DNA from: JAXLYE01 sp046351595
GTDB taxonomy: Bacteria; Myxococcota_A; Polyangia; Palsa-1104; JAEUJZ01
Reading direction: 5' to 3'
Assembly (NCBI GenBank): GCA_046351595.1
Contig: JAXLYE010000001.1
Span: 682,001-746,000, forward strand
DNA: 64,000 nt
Shown here: piece after piece, positions 55,748-63,468 of the stretch
How the letters are laid out: every line of letters starts with the position of its first letter
How positions within the stretch are numbered: the first letter of the stretch is position 1
Position numbers and translations under genes: made by a program
The notes under the pieces: generated by a model
Told to the model about the DNA's origin: nothing
What the model saw: the letters and a program-made list of their open reading frames with translations, nothing else
Database searches by the model: none

Positions 55748-56620
55748 ATGCGTCGTGCTGTGCGTCGTAACCCCTGGGGGCGTTCGCTGGGCGGTCTAGC
55801 GTCGGGGCCGGTTCTCATCGGGGCCAGCGTGCTCCTCGGCAGCGTGCTCGGCGCGCCGGCTGCGCGCGCCGACGTGCACCTGGCGCTGGGCTCGCGCCTG
55901 GAGCCGCTGCGCTACACGAAGTCGTTCTTCCCCTACGCCACGGGCACCTCGCAGCGCCCCAGCGCCGGCGGCGGCATCGACGAGTCGTACCAGTCGACGG
56001 CGCTGTCGCCGTACATCGGCCTGTTCTTCGCGCAGAAGTACGGCATCGTGCTCGGGCTCGACGTCGCCTACGCCAAGTCGAGCGGCTCGGCCCAGGGCGC
56101 GGGCGCGCCGATGCCGACCACCGAGGACAACAGCTTCCTCTCGTTCGGCATCGGCCTGGGCTTCAAGTCCTACTTCACGCAGCTCAAGGCCGGGCGCGTG
56201 GTGCCGTACCTGTACGTCGACATCTACAAGTACTTCGCCAGCGTCACCACCGACAAGAAGGACGTCACCGGCGAGCAGGCCAGCGCCCAGGCGTCGCTGC
56301 GCAGCCCGACCGGCGGCACCCTCGCCTTCGGCGCCGAGTACTTCTTCTCGCCCGGCTTCTCGATCGGCTCGGAGATCTTCGGTCTCAAGGTCCAGGGCGT
56401 CAGCGCCGACTGGAAGGAGAACGACGATACGCACCGCAGCTCGAGCTTCACGCAGGTCGCCTTCTACACCGGCCTGACGCTGAACTACCGCTTCCAGCTC
56501 TCGGCGTCGGTCAAGTCGGCGGGCGAGGCGGACGAGGACAAGCGCCGCGGCGGCGACGCGGTGGCGCCGCAGCCGGTGCTGCCGCCGGTGCCGCAGCCGG
56601 TCCCCGAGGCCGTCGACTAA
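55748..56620 (+). CDS. Outer-membrane beta-barrel protein, unassigned
   Basis: The start at 55748 follows GAGGAGA. The 290-residue precursor has a signal peptide ending near APAARA. Amphipathic strands follow (VHLALGSRLEPLRY, YGIVLGLDVAYAKSSG, FLSFGIGLGFKSYF, VVPYLYVDIYKYFASV, TLAFGAEYFFSPGFSIGSEIFGL, VAFYTGLTLNYRFQLSA). The tail is charged and proline-rich. It resembles OmpA-like or opacity-type eight- to ten-strand barrels. The allantoinase gene follows within eight bases, though a functional link is not evident. Confidence 0.62.
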   Translation: MRRAVRRNPWGRSLGGLASGPVLIGASVLLGSVLGAPAARADVHLALGSRLEPLRYTKSFFPYATGTSQRPSAGGGIDESYQSTALSPYIGLFFAQKYGIVLGLDVAYAKSSGSAQGAGAPMPTTEDNSFLSFGIGLGFKSYFTQLKAGRVVPYLYVDIYKYFASVTTDKKDVTGEQASAQASLRSPTGGTLAFGAEYFFSPGFSIGSEIFGLKVQGVSADWKENDDTHRSSSFTQVAFYTGLTLNYRFQLSASVKSAGEADEDKRRGGDAVAPQPVLPPVPQPVPEAVD

Positions 56621-56627
56621 GCCGGCC

Positions 56628-58085
56628 ATGCCCGCGGCGTCGGCTCCCTCAGACCTTCTCCAGCTCGCCGCCCGCGCGAGCGAGCTCGTGGTCCGCGGGC
56701 GCCGCGTCGCGGTCCCGATCCCGGTTCAAGGCGGGCCGCAGGCGGGCGTGATCGCGCTCGCGCCGCGCGACGTGCACATCGCCGGCGGCCGCATCGTCGC
56801 GATCACCGGCGTCGGCGAGCGCGCGCCCGAGCTCGTCGCGAGCGCACGCCTCCTCGATGCCGGCGAGCGCGTGGTCTCGCCCGGCCTGGTCGACACGCAC
56901 GTCCACATCAACGAGCCCGGCCGCACCGAGTGGGAGGGCTTCCGCACCGCGACCTGTGCCGCGGCCGCCGGCGGCATCACCACCGTCGTCGACATGCCGC
57001 TCAACTGCATCCCGGCGACGACCACCGCGGACGCGGCAGCGCGAAAGCTCGAGGCGCTCGCGGACCAGCTCTCGGTCGACGTGCTGTTCTGGGGCGGCGT
57101 GGTGCCGCAGAACAGCCAGAAGGGCGATCGCGAGCTCGAGGGCCTGCGCCGCTTCGGCGTGCCCGGTGCCAAGTGCTTCCTCTGCCCCTCGGGCGTCGAC
57201 GAGTTCCCCAACGTCGGGCGCGACGAGCTGGTGCAGGCGATGCCGGTGCTGCGCGACCTCGACCTGACGCTGCTCGTGCACGCCGAGCTGCCCGGCCCGA
57301 TCGAGGCGGCCGAGGCGCTGCTCAAAGAGGCGGATCCGCGGCGCTACCAGACGTACCTGCGCTCGCGCCCGAACCTGGCCGAGGACGCGGCGATCGCGCT
57401 GTGCATCGAGCTGTGCCGGACCTTCGGCACGCGCGTGCACATCGTGCACCTGTCGTCCGCGACGGCGCTGCCGATGATCCGCGAGGCGCAGGCCGAGGGG
57501 CTGCCGTTCTCGGTCGAGACCTGCCTGCACTACCTGACGTTCGCGGCTGAGGAGATCCCCGACGGAGCCACGCACTTCAAGTGCGCACCGCCGATCCGCG
57601 AGGCAAAAAACCGCGAGCTCTTGTGGCAGGGCGTGCGGGATGGAACGATCTCGCTCGTGGTTTCGGATCACTCGCCGTGCACGCCCGCGCTCAAGCGCAT
57701 GGAGAGCGGGGACTTCCTCGGGGCGTGGGGCGGCATCGCGTCGCTGCAGCTCGGGCTGTCGGTGCTGTGGACGGGCCTCTGCGCGCGCGGCGGCGACATC
57801 GCCGATCTGGTGCGGCTCGCGTGCACCGGGCCGGCGGCGCTGGCCGGCCTCTCCGATCGCAAGGGCGCGATCGCGCCCGGCTACGACGCCGACCTGTGCA
57901 TCTGGGACGACGCCGCCGAGCTTCAGGTCGAGGCGTCGATGCTGCACCACCGCCACAAGCTCTCGCCCTACGTCGGCCGCAGGCTGCGCGGCGTAGTGCA
58001 AAAGACGCTGCTCGGCGGGCAGGTCGTATTCGACGGCGGCCGGGTCAGCGAGCGCCCGCGCGGCCGCTTCATCGCCCGCACATGA
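56628..58085 (+). CDS. allB: Allantoinase
   Basis: The 485-residue cyclic amidohydrolase opens the hydantoin ring of allantoin to give allantoate. The metal-binding motif is DTHVHINEPGRTEWEGF, followed by GGITTVVDMPLNCIPATT. GAKCFLCPSGVDEFP has a cysteine where many relatives carry the carbamylated lysine neighbourhood. VHIVHLSSATALPMIREA, THFKCAPPIRE and SDHSPCTPALK complete the binuclear site. It is longer than E. coli AllB by an N-terminal strand region. The next gene encodes the following pathway step. Confidence 0.93.
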   Translation: MPAASAPSDLLQLAARASELVVRGRRVAVPIPVQGGPQAGVIALAPRDVHIAGGRIVAITGVGERAPELVASARLLDAGERVVSPGLVDTHVHINEPGRTEWEGFRTATCAAAAGGITTVVDMPLNCIPATTTADAAARKLEALADQLSVDVLFWGGVVPQNSQKGDRELEGLRRFGVPGAKCFLCPSGVDEFPNVGRDELVQAMPVLRDLDLTLLVHAELPGPIEAAEALLKEADPRRYQTYLRSRPNLAEDAAIALCIELCRTFGTRVHIVHLSSATALPMIREAQAEGLPFSVETCLHYLTFAAEEIPDGATHFKCAPPIREAKNRELLWQGVRDGTISLVVSDHSPCTPALKRMESGDFLGAWGGIASLQLGLSVLWTGLCARGGDIADLVRLACTGPAALAGLSDRKGAIAPGYDADLCIWDDAAELQVEASMLHHRHKLSPYVGRRLRGVVQKTLLGGQVVFDGGRVSERPRGRFIART

Positions 58086-58205
58086 GGCCCGCGCGCGCCG
58101 CGTCCGCAGACCACGCCGCGCACCGCCTTCCGAAGCCGCGCCCCCGAAGCAACTGGTTGAAGCAGTCCGCCACAGCCCTCTGGCGGAGCAGGATGGAGAG
58201 ACCGG

Positions 58206-59786
58206 ATGTCCGAGCCGTACCCGCACCCGCGTGAGTTCGAGCACCTCGTGGACCTGGCCAGCGATGGCGTCGGCGGCCTGGCGCTGTACGCGACGGACGA
58301 GTTCTTCGCCGACAAGGACGCGCTGCTGCGGCCGGGCGCGCCGCAGTTCTTCGCCGACAGGTACACCGACCGCGGCAAGTGGATGGACGGCTGGGAGTCG
58401 CAGCGGCGGCGCACGCCGGGACACGACTACTGCGTGCTCCGCCTCGGGCTGCCGGGCCGGGTGCGCGGCGTCTGCGTCGACACCACGCACTTCCGCGGCA
58501 ACGCCCCGGCCGAGTGCCAGATCGAGGGCCTCGAGGGCGCGCTGCACACGCCGCTCGAGGCGCTCCTGGCCGACGCCGGCTACACGGTGCTGCTGCCGCG
58601 CACGCCGCTCAGGCCGAACACGCAGAACGTGTTCTCGATCGCGGCGCCGGCCAGCGAGCAGCGCGTGACGCACCTGCGCCTGCGCATCTACCCCGACGGC
58701 GGCGTGGCGCGGCTGCGGGTCTACGGCGAGGTCGCGCCGGACGAGCGCATCTTCTGGCAGGTCGCGGCCGTGGACCTGTGCGCCGTCGAGAACGGCGGCA
58801 CCATCGCGGCGGCGAGCGACCGCTTCTTCGGCCCGCCGAGCAACCTGCTCCTGCCCGGCCGCGGCGTCAACATGGGCGACGGCTGGGAGACGGCGCGGCG
58901 GCGCACGCCGGGCGGCGACTGGGCGGTCATCCGCCTGGGCCGCCCCGGGGTCATCGAGCGCATCGAGCTCGACACGCACTTCTTCAAGGGCAACGCGCCG
59001 CAGGCCTGCATGATCGAGGCGCTGGACGGGCGCGGCTGGGACGAGGAGCGCATCACCGCGGAGCTGACGTCGCCGAGCGGGCTGACGCAGCGGCTCTCGG
59101 GCGAGCACCGCTGGCGGCCGCTCCTGGACTACGCGCGGATCGAGCGCCACACCCGCCACTGGTTCGTGCCGGACCGGCCGCTGTCGGCGACGCACGTGCG
59201 CGTGCACATCTTCCCGCACGGCGGCGTCAACCGGCTGCGCCTGTACGGACACGCGCTCGACAGCGAGCGGGATCAGCGCGCGCTCTCGAGCCTGAACCAG
59301 ATGGAGGAGGGCGAGGCGCGGGCGCTCTTGCACTCGTTCTGCGGCGCCAGCGAGTTCGTGGAGCGCATGCTGCGCGGGCGGCCGTACCTGACCGCGCGCG
59401 AGCTGCTCATGATGGCGCGGCGGGTGTTCTTCTCGCTCGACGAGGCGCAGTGGCTGGAGGCGTTCGCGGCGCACCCGCGGCTCGGGCAGCAGCAGGCGGC
59501 GGCGACGCAGACGGCGCGCTCGGCGGCGTGGTCGCGCGGCGAGCAGGAGGCGCTTGCGCAGAGCGACGAGGCGGTGCGCGAGCAGCTGCTTTTACTGAAC
59601 GAGACGTACGCGCAGAAGTTCGGCTTCATCTTCATCCTGTGCGCGACGGGGCTGCCGCCGCGGGAGGTGCTGGCGGCGCTGGAGCGCCGGATCGAGCGTC
59701 CGCGCTCGGTCGAGGTCGAGGCCGCCGCGAGCGAGCAGGTCCGCATCACCGAGCTCCGCATCGGGAAGTGGCTGCGCGGAGCGTAG
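58206..59786 (+). CDS. Allantoicase fused to OHCU decarboxylase
   Basis: Residues 1 to about 355 are allantoicase with its two-fold repeat: GKWMDGWESQRRRTPGHDYCVLRLG and GDGWETARRRTPGGDWAVIRLG, each followed by DTxHFxGNAP. Residues 360-526 match 2-oxo-4-hydroxy-4-carboxy-5-ureidoimidazoline decarboxylase: LNQMEEGEARALLHSFCGASEFVERML, the catalytic AAHPRLG (H near 425), and FGFIFILCATGLPPREVLAALERRI. One polypeptide thus covers a step before allantoinase (OHCU to allantoin) and one after it (allantoate to ureidoglycolate and urea). The gene lies 120 bases after allB. Confidence 0.93.
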   Translation: MSEPYPHPREFEHLVDLASDGVGGLALYATDEFFADKDALLRPGAPQFFADRYTDRGKWMDGWESQRRRTPGHDYCVLRLGLPGRVRGVCVDTTHFRGNAPAECQIEGLEGALHTPLEALLADAGYTVLLPRTPLRPNTQNVFSIAAPASEQRVTHLRLRIYPDGGVARLRVYGEVAPDERIFWQVAAVDLCAVENGGTIAAASDRFFGPPSNLLLPGRGVNMGDGWETARRRTPGGDWAVIRLGRPGVIERIELDTHFFKGNAPQACMIEALDGRGWDEERITAELTSPSGLTQRLSGEHRWRPLLDYARIERHTRHWFVPDRPLSATHVRVHIFPHGGVNRLRLYGHALDSERDQRALSSLNQMEEGEARALLHSFCGASEFVERMLRGRPYLTARELLMMARRVFFSLDEAQWLEAFAAHPRLGQQQAAATQTARSAAWSRGEQEALAQSDEAVREQLLLLNETYAQKFGFIFILCATGLPPREVLAALERRIERPRSVEVEAAASEQVRITELRIGKWLRGA

Positions 59787-59802
59787 GAGTGGCTAGTTTT
59801 AC

Positions 59803-59877
59803 GGACGCGGGTCCTGTCGCCTGCGGGTATCCCGCCGCTTGCGCGTCGGGATCCCTCCCTCCGGCGCCACCCGCTTT
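59803..59877 (-). repeat. Third, inverted copy of the dispersed repeat seen at 47754-47951
   Basis: On the minus strand it reads AAAGCGGGTGGCGCCGGAGG, then GGATACCCGCAGGCGACAGG and ACCCGCGTCC. It matches long blocks of both copies upstream of aceB. It begins 17 bases after the allantoicase fusion gene. Confidence 0.78.
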
Positions 59878-59966
59878 CTTTGGCGGGGCTCCGCTTGGTG
59901 GGAGGGTTTTGGGGGACGTATGGGGAGCCGTGGAGGCTTGGGGAAATCGGGGAGCGGGGTGGGGTC

Positions 59967-59972
59967 TATAAT
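59967..59972 (+). promoter_or_regulatory. Consensus TATAAT exactly six bases before cutA
   Basis: TATAAT-GGGGGG-ATG. The hexamer is the perfect -10 consensus and the spacing predicts transcription from the start codon. No -35 consensus was seen. Confidence 0.5.
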
Positions 59973-59978
59973 GGGGGG

Positions 59979-60365
59979 ATGGCGATGACGGATTCTGCGG
60001 CGGTGGCGCGGCTGGTTGAGCAGAGCGGGAGTGCAGGGAGCGAGCTGGTGCTGGTGCTCTGTACGTTTCCCAACCCGGACGACCTGGGCGAGATCTTCAC
60101 GCTGCTCTTGCGCGAGGACCTCATCGCCTGCGCCAACATCCTGCGCGAGTGCCACTCGGTCTATAAGTGGCGCGGCGAGATCGTCAGCAACAAAGAGGTG
60201 CTGTGCCTGCTGAAGACGCAGCGGGCCTGCCTGGAGGCGCTGGCGGCGCGCATGACGGAGCTGCACCCCTACGAGGTGCCGGAGCTGGTCGTGCTGTCGC
60301 CGTCGGCGGTCAACGAGGCGTACCTGGCCTGGGTGCGGGAAGAAACCGCGCCGCCGCAGCCCTGA
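59979..60365 (+). CDS. cutA: Divalent-cation tolerance protein CutA
   Basis: The 128-residue protein (a second possible start lies two codons in) has the CutA fold: LVLVLCTFPNPDDLGEIFTLLLREDLIACANIL, the conserved SVYKWRGEIVSNKEVLCLLKT, and LHPYEVPELVVLSPSAVNEAYLAWV. CutA forms trimers and is linked to tolerance of copper and other divalent metals. The P-N-x-D-x-A segment reads PNPDDLG here. Confidence 0.95.
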   Translation: MAMTDSAAVARLVEQSGSAGSELVLVLCTFPNPDDLGEIFTLLLREDLIACANILRECHSVYKWRGEIVSNKEVLCLLKTQRACLEALAARMTELHPYEVPELVVLSPSAVNEAYLAWVREETAPPQP

Positions 60366-60401
60366 ACCGAAGCCCGCCCGGGCCTGATTGAGAGCCTTGC
60401 C

Positions 60402-60671
60402 ATGCGCCACATCGCGGTCCGCGCCTACGGACAGCCGCCGTGCCACGGAGAGATCAGCCAGGTGCCGCGCCCCGACGGGCCGGCGCCGCAGCCAGCGGGC
60501 ACGCAGCCAGCGGGCACGCAGCCTGAAGCCGCGCAGCCGGTGACGCGGCTGCCCTCGCTGCCGATTGTCGGTCAGGGCCGGCCGTCCGCCGCCCGCGCGG
60601 CCCAGGTCTGGCGCTGCAGCGGCTGCGGCACGCTCTGGGAGCACGAGCCGCTGCCCGACGAAGCCCTGTGA
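60402..60671 (+). CDS. Small protein with one CxxC knuckle, unknown function
   Basis: The 89-residue product has a central Q/P/A/G/T low-complexity region from a duplicated 15-base unit (PAGTQ PAGTQ) and a C-terminal WRCSGCGTLWEHEP segment. The single CxxC is half of a zinc ribbon, so metal binding would need a dimer or other ligands. It lies 36 bases after cutA in the same direction. It may be a minor gene or a chance frame; the zinc-knuckle-like end argues for a real one. Confidence 0.45.
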   Translation: MRHIAVRAYGQPPCHGEISQVPRPDGPAPQPAGTQPAGTQPEAAQPVTRLPSLPIVGQGRPSAARAAQVWRCSGCGTLWEHEPLPDEAL

Positions 60672-60773
60672 GAAATAGAGTCTGCGACGGGAATCCGGTC
60701 TCGCGGTGCGCGGTCGGCGCGGCGGCCGTGACGGGGAATTGACAGCGGCGGCGGCGGCGGCTTACCTGGGCGG

Positions 60774-62240
60774 GTGGCGCACGAGCTCAAAGAGGCCTTT
60801 GTCCAGGCGGTCCGCTCCGAGCTGCCCGCCGATCTGCTCTCGCTCGACGAGGCGGACCGCATCGAGTACGGGCGCGACTGGACCCGCACCTATGCGCCGG
60901 CCCCGTCGGCCGTAGCCTTCCCGCGCAGCGGCGCCGAGGTCGCGACGCTCTTGCGGCTGTGCAGCCAGCACCGCGTGCCGGTCGTGCCCTCGGGCGGGCG
61001 CACCGGGCTGGCCGGCGGCGCGGTGGCCGCTTCGGGCGAGCTGGTGCTGTCGCTCTCGCGCATGAACACAATCGGCCCGGTCGACGAGATCGCGCAGACG
61101 GTGCGGGTGCAGGCCGGCGCGGTGCTGCAGGCGGTGCACGAGCGCTGCGCCGAGCACGGGCTCTTGTGGCCGATCGATCTGGCGGCCAAGGGCAGCTGCC
61201 AGATCGGCGGCAACCTGGCGACCAACGCCGGCGGCGTGAAGGTGCTCCGCTACGGGCTGACGCGGCAGTGGGTGCTCGGGCTGCAGGTGGCGACGGCGAG
61301 CGGCGAGCTCCTGGAGCTCAACGGCGCGCTCGAGAAGAACAACACCGGCACCGACCTGCGCCAGCTGTTCATCGGCAGCGAGGGCACGCTCGGCGTCATC
61401 ACCGAGGCGACGCTGAAGCTGGTGCGGCAGCCGGCGGCGCTCTACGTGCTCCTGTTCCAGCTGCCGGATCTGCAGGCGGTGCTGCGGCTGTTCCGGGCCG
61501 CGCGGCGCGCGCCGCTCGTGCTGCAGGCCTTCGAGTTCTTCACCCAGCGCTGCCTGGAGCTGGTCTGCGCGCAGCGCGGCCTGCGCCTGCCGTTCCCGCC
61601 GCCGGGGCCCGAGCTCGCGCCCAGCAGCGACGGCAGCCGGCCGTGCTACGCGCTGGTCGAGCTGGAGGGCGCCGCTGCCGCCGCGGGGTCTTTGGCGTCC
61701 GCGGACCTGGCCGCGCTCGAGACCTGGTTCGGCGAGGTGCTGGACAGCGGGCTGGCGCTCGACGGCGTGCTGGCGCAGAGCGCGCAGCAGGCGGCGGAGC
61801 TGTGGGCCTACCGCGAGAGCATCTCGGAGTCGCTGTCGCGCGCCGGCCACGGCATCGTGCACAAGAACGACGTGGCGCTGCCCGTGGCGTCTCTCGTGCC
61901 GTTCTGCGCCGAGGTCGAGTCCTTCTTCGCCGCGCACTACCCGGGCTGGCCGGTCTTCACCTTCGGCCACATCGGCGACGGCAACCTGCACATCAACGTG
62001 CTCAAGCCCGAGGGACTGCCGACCGCGGAGTTCCGCGCCCGCACAAGTGAGGTCGATCGGGATCTGTTCGAGCGGGTGCGCGCACACCGCGGCAGCATCT
62101 CGGCCGAGCACGGCATCGGTCTGCTCAAGAAGGCCTACCTGCGATACAGCCGCACTCCGGCGGAGCTCGCGCTCTTGCGCGCGATAAAGTCCGCCCTCGA
62201 TCCGAACGGCATCCTCAACCCGGGCAAGATCTTCGACTGA
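60774..62240 (+). CDS. FAD-linked D-2-hydroxyacid dehydrogenase (GlcD/D2HGDH-like)
   Basis: A GTG start gives 488 residues. The PCMH-type FAD domain carries VVPSGGRTGLAGGAV, LWPIDLAAKGSCQIGGNLATNAGGVKVLRYG and FIGSEGTLGVITEATLKLV. The C-terminal substrate domain has FGHIGDGNLHINVLKP, with the metal-binding histidines, and SISAEHGIGLLKKAYL, then DPNGILNPGKIFD. This matches D-2-hydroxyglutarate/D-lactate/glycolate dehydrogenases. The exact substrate cannot be told, and no glcE or glcF gene is adjacent. Confidence 0.88.
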   Translation: MAHELKEAFVQAVRSELPADLLSLDEADRIEYGRDWTRTYAPAPSAVAFPRSGAEVATLLRLCSQHRVPVVPSGGRTGLAGGAVAASGELVLSLSRMNTIGPVDEIAQTVRVQAGAVLQAVHERCAEHGLLWPIDLAAKGSCQIGGNLATNAGGVKVLRYGLTRQWVLGLQVATASGELLELNGALEKNNTGTDLRQLFIGSEGTLGVITEATLKLVRQPAALYVLLFQLPDLQAVLRLFRAARRAPLVLQAFEFFTQRCLELVCAQRGLRLPFPPPGPELAPSSDGSRPCYALVELEGAAAAAGSLASADLAALETWFGEVLDSGLALDGVLAQSAQQAAELWAYRESISESLSRAGHGIVHKNDVALPVASLVPFCAEVESFFAAHYPGWPVFTFGHIGDGNLHINVLKPEGLPTAEFRARTSEVDRDLFERVRAHRGSISAEHGIGLLKKAYLRYSRTPAELALLRAIKSALDPNGILNPGKIFD

Positions 62241-62298
62241 GCCCCACGCCCCACCGCGCCCTGCCAGCGGCGACCGCGGAGCGAGCATGCAGCGCCAG

Positions 62299-62343
62299 GA
62301 TCTCAAAGATCTCCAAGATCTCCTAGATCTCCAAGATCGCCAG
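62299..62343 (+). repeat. Five 9-bp tandem units (GATCTCCAA-type)
   Basis: GATCTCAAA, GATCTCCAA, GATCTCCTA, GATCTCCAA and GATCGCCAG follow each other without gaps. They lie in the 379-base gap 62241-62619, where the short frame covering them has no other sign of being a gene. Confidence 0.8.
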
Positions 62344-62604
62344 GAATTCCCAAGAAACAGGGAGCCCCGCCGGCATCACGCAGGAGCCCTCTCAAGCCGC
62401 CTCCGTTCCGTTCCGCAGCGTGCCGCAGCGTGCGCAGGAGATACGCGCACGACACACCTGCGCGGTGCGTGTTGGGCGCGCGAATTCCGGCGCCTTACGG
62501 AGGTGCGCAGACATACTCAATAATCGCGCGCCCGCCCGCTGCTCGCCCCGCGCGCGAAATGAGTACTCGACGACAAGCTCCCCCTTCTAAATCGCGACTT
62601 TTGC

Positions 62605-62610
62605 TATACT
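62605..62610 (+). promoter_or_regulatory. Extended -10 element (TGCTATACT) before the Thg1-like gene
   Basis: TATACT with an upstream TG lies nine bases before the ATG at 62620. The direct repeat AATGAGTACT flanks it at 62558-62567 and 62619-62628, the second copy spanning the start codon. A transcript with almost no leader is expected. Confidence 0.55.
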
Positions 62611-62619
62611 CTCGGACTA

Positions 62620-63318
62620 ATGAGTACTAGCGTGCTCCCCGAGCAGATTGCACCCTACGAGGTGTTCGCGGACTGTCCGCTGATCAGCGGGACGCCGCTG
62701 GTCGCGCACCTGTTCGGACGGCGCTTCGAGCAGCGGCTCAACGAGCGCTCCGATCAGCCCTTCGACAGCGACATGCAGAAGGCCCTGCTCAAGACGCTGT
62801 CGCACCTGTGCGCGGTACTCGGGTGCAGCTTCGGCTACGCCGATCGCACCGACCTCCTCTTGTTCGCCATCTCGCAGGGCAGCGACGCGCGCCGCCTGCT
62901 CAGCCGCATCGCCGCCGAGGCCTCGGCCAAGCTGTCGCTGCTCGTCGGCGAGGTGCTGACCTTCGATGTCCGCCTGTTCGAGATGCCGAGCGTCGAGCTG
63001 GCCCGCACCTACTTCCAGTGGAAGCGGCAGCGCGCGGAGTCGGGCGCGATCGAGCGCTACCTCACGCTGATGATGGAGAAGTCGGGCACGGACAAGGGCA
63101 CCATCGAGGCCATCCTCGCCGGCACCGGCAACGAGCAGCGCATCAACCTCTTGCGCCAGCAGGGCGTCGACTACCAGAGCCTGCCGCCGTGGCAGCGCTT
63201 CGGCTCCGCGGTCTACATGTCCGAAGAGGGCGGCAAGGCGCCGCACCTGGTCATCGATCTCCGCCTGCCCGACTCGGCGCACTTCGCCGACTACCTGAAC
63301 AAGCACCTGAGCCAGTAG
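62620..63318 (+). CDS. Thg1-like (tRNA-His guanylyltransferase fold) protein lacking expected catalytic residues
   Basis: The 232-residue protein follows the Thg1/TLP pattern along its length: GTPLVAHLFGRRFEQRL, PFDSDMQKALLKTL, CSFGYADRTDLLLFAI, LTFDVRLFEMPS, YFQWKRQRAESGAIERYL and NLLRQQGVDYQSLPPWQRFGSAVYM. Thg1 enzymes add nucleotides 3'-to-5' using an aspartate in R-x-D-G-R-x-F and an S-D-E motif. Here the first reads H-L-F-G-R-R-F (30-36) and the second R-T-D (near 76-78). Both main metal-binding aspartates are therefore replaced. It may bind tRNA or nucleotides without catalysis, or use other ligands. Confidence 0.72.
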   Translation: MSTSVLPEQIAPYEVFADCPLISGTPLVAHLFGRRFEQRLNERSDQPFDSDMQKALLKTLSHLCAVLGCSFGYADRTDLLLFAISQGSDARRLLSRIAAEASAKLSLLVGEVLTFDVRLFEMPSVELARTYFQWKRQRAESGAIERYLTLMMEKSGTDKGTIEAILAGTGNEQRINLLRQQGVDYQSLPPWQRFGSAVYMSEEGGKAPHLVIDLRLPDSAHFADYLNKHLSQ

Positions 63319-63468
63319 CGCCGCGGCTTCGCGGACCGCCGCCGGATTCAGACCTGCAGCCGTGCGGTGCGAGCTCGCGCAGCCGGCGCGCCCCTAGGGT
63401 CGTGACCGCGCATACAGCGGTGTGCCTACGAACTGGCTTCGCGAGGTCGCGCGCCGCAAAATGGCGTT

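Noticed and set aside
62287..62523. Short rightward gene of 78 codons starting with DLK/DLQ repeats
   Set aside because: Its repeats come from the 9-bp tandem units, the remainder is arginine-rich like non-coding frames in this genome, and there is no ribosome-binding site or domain.
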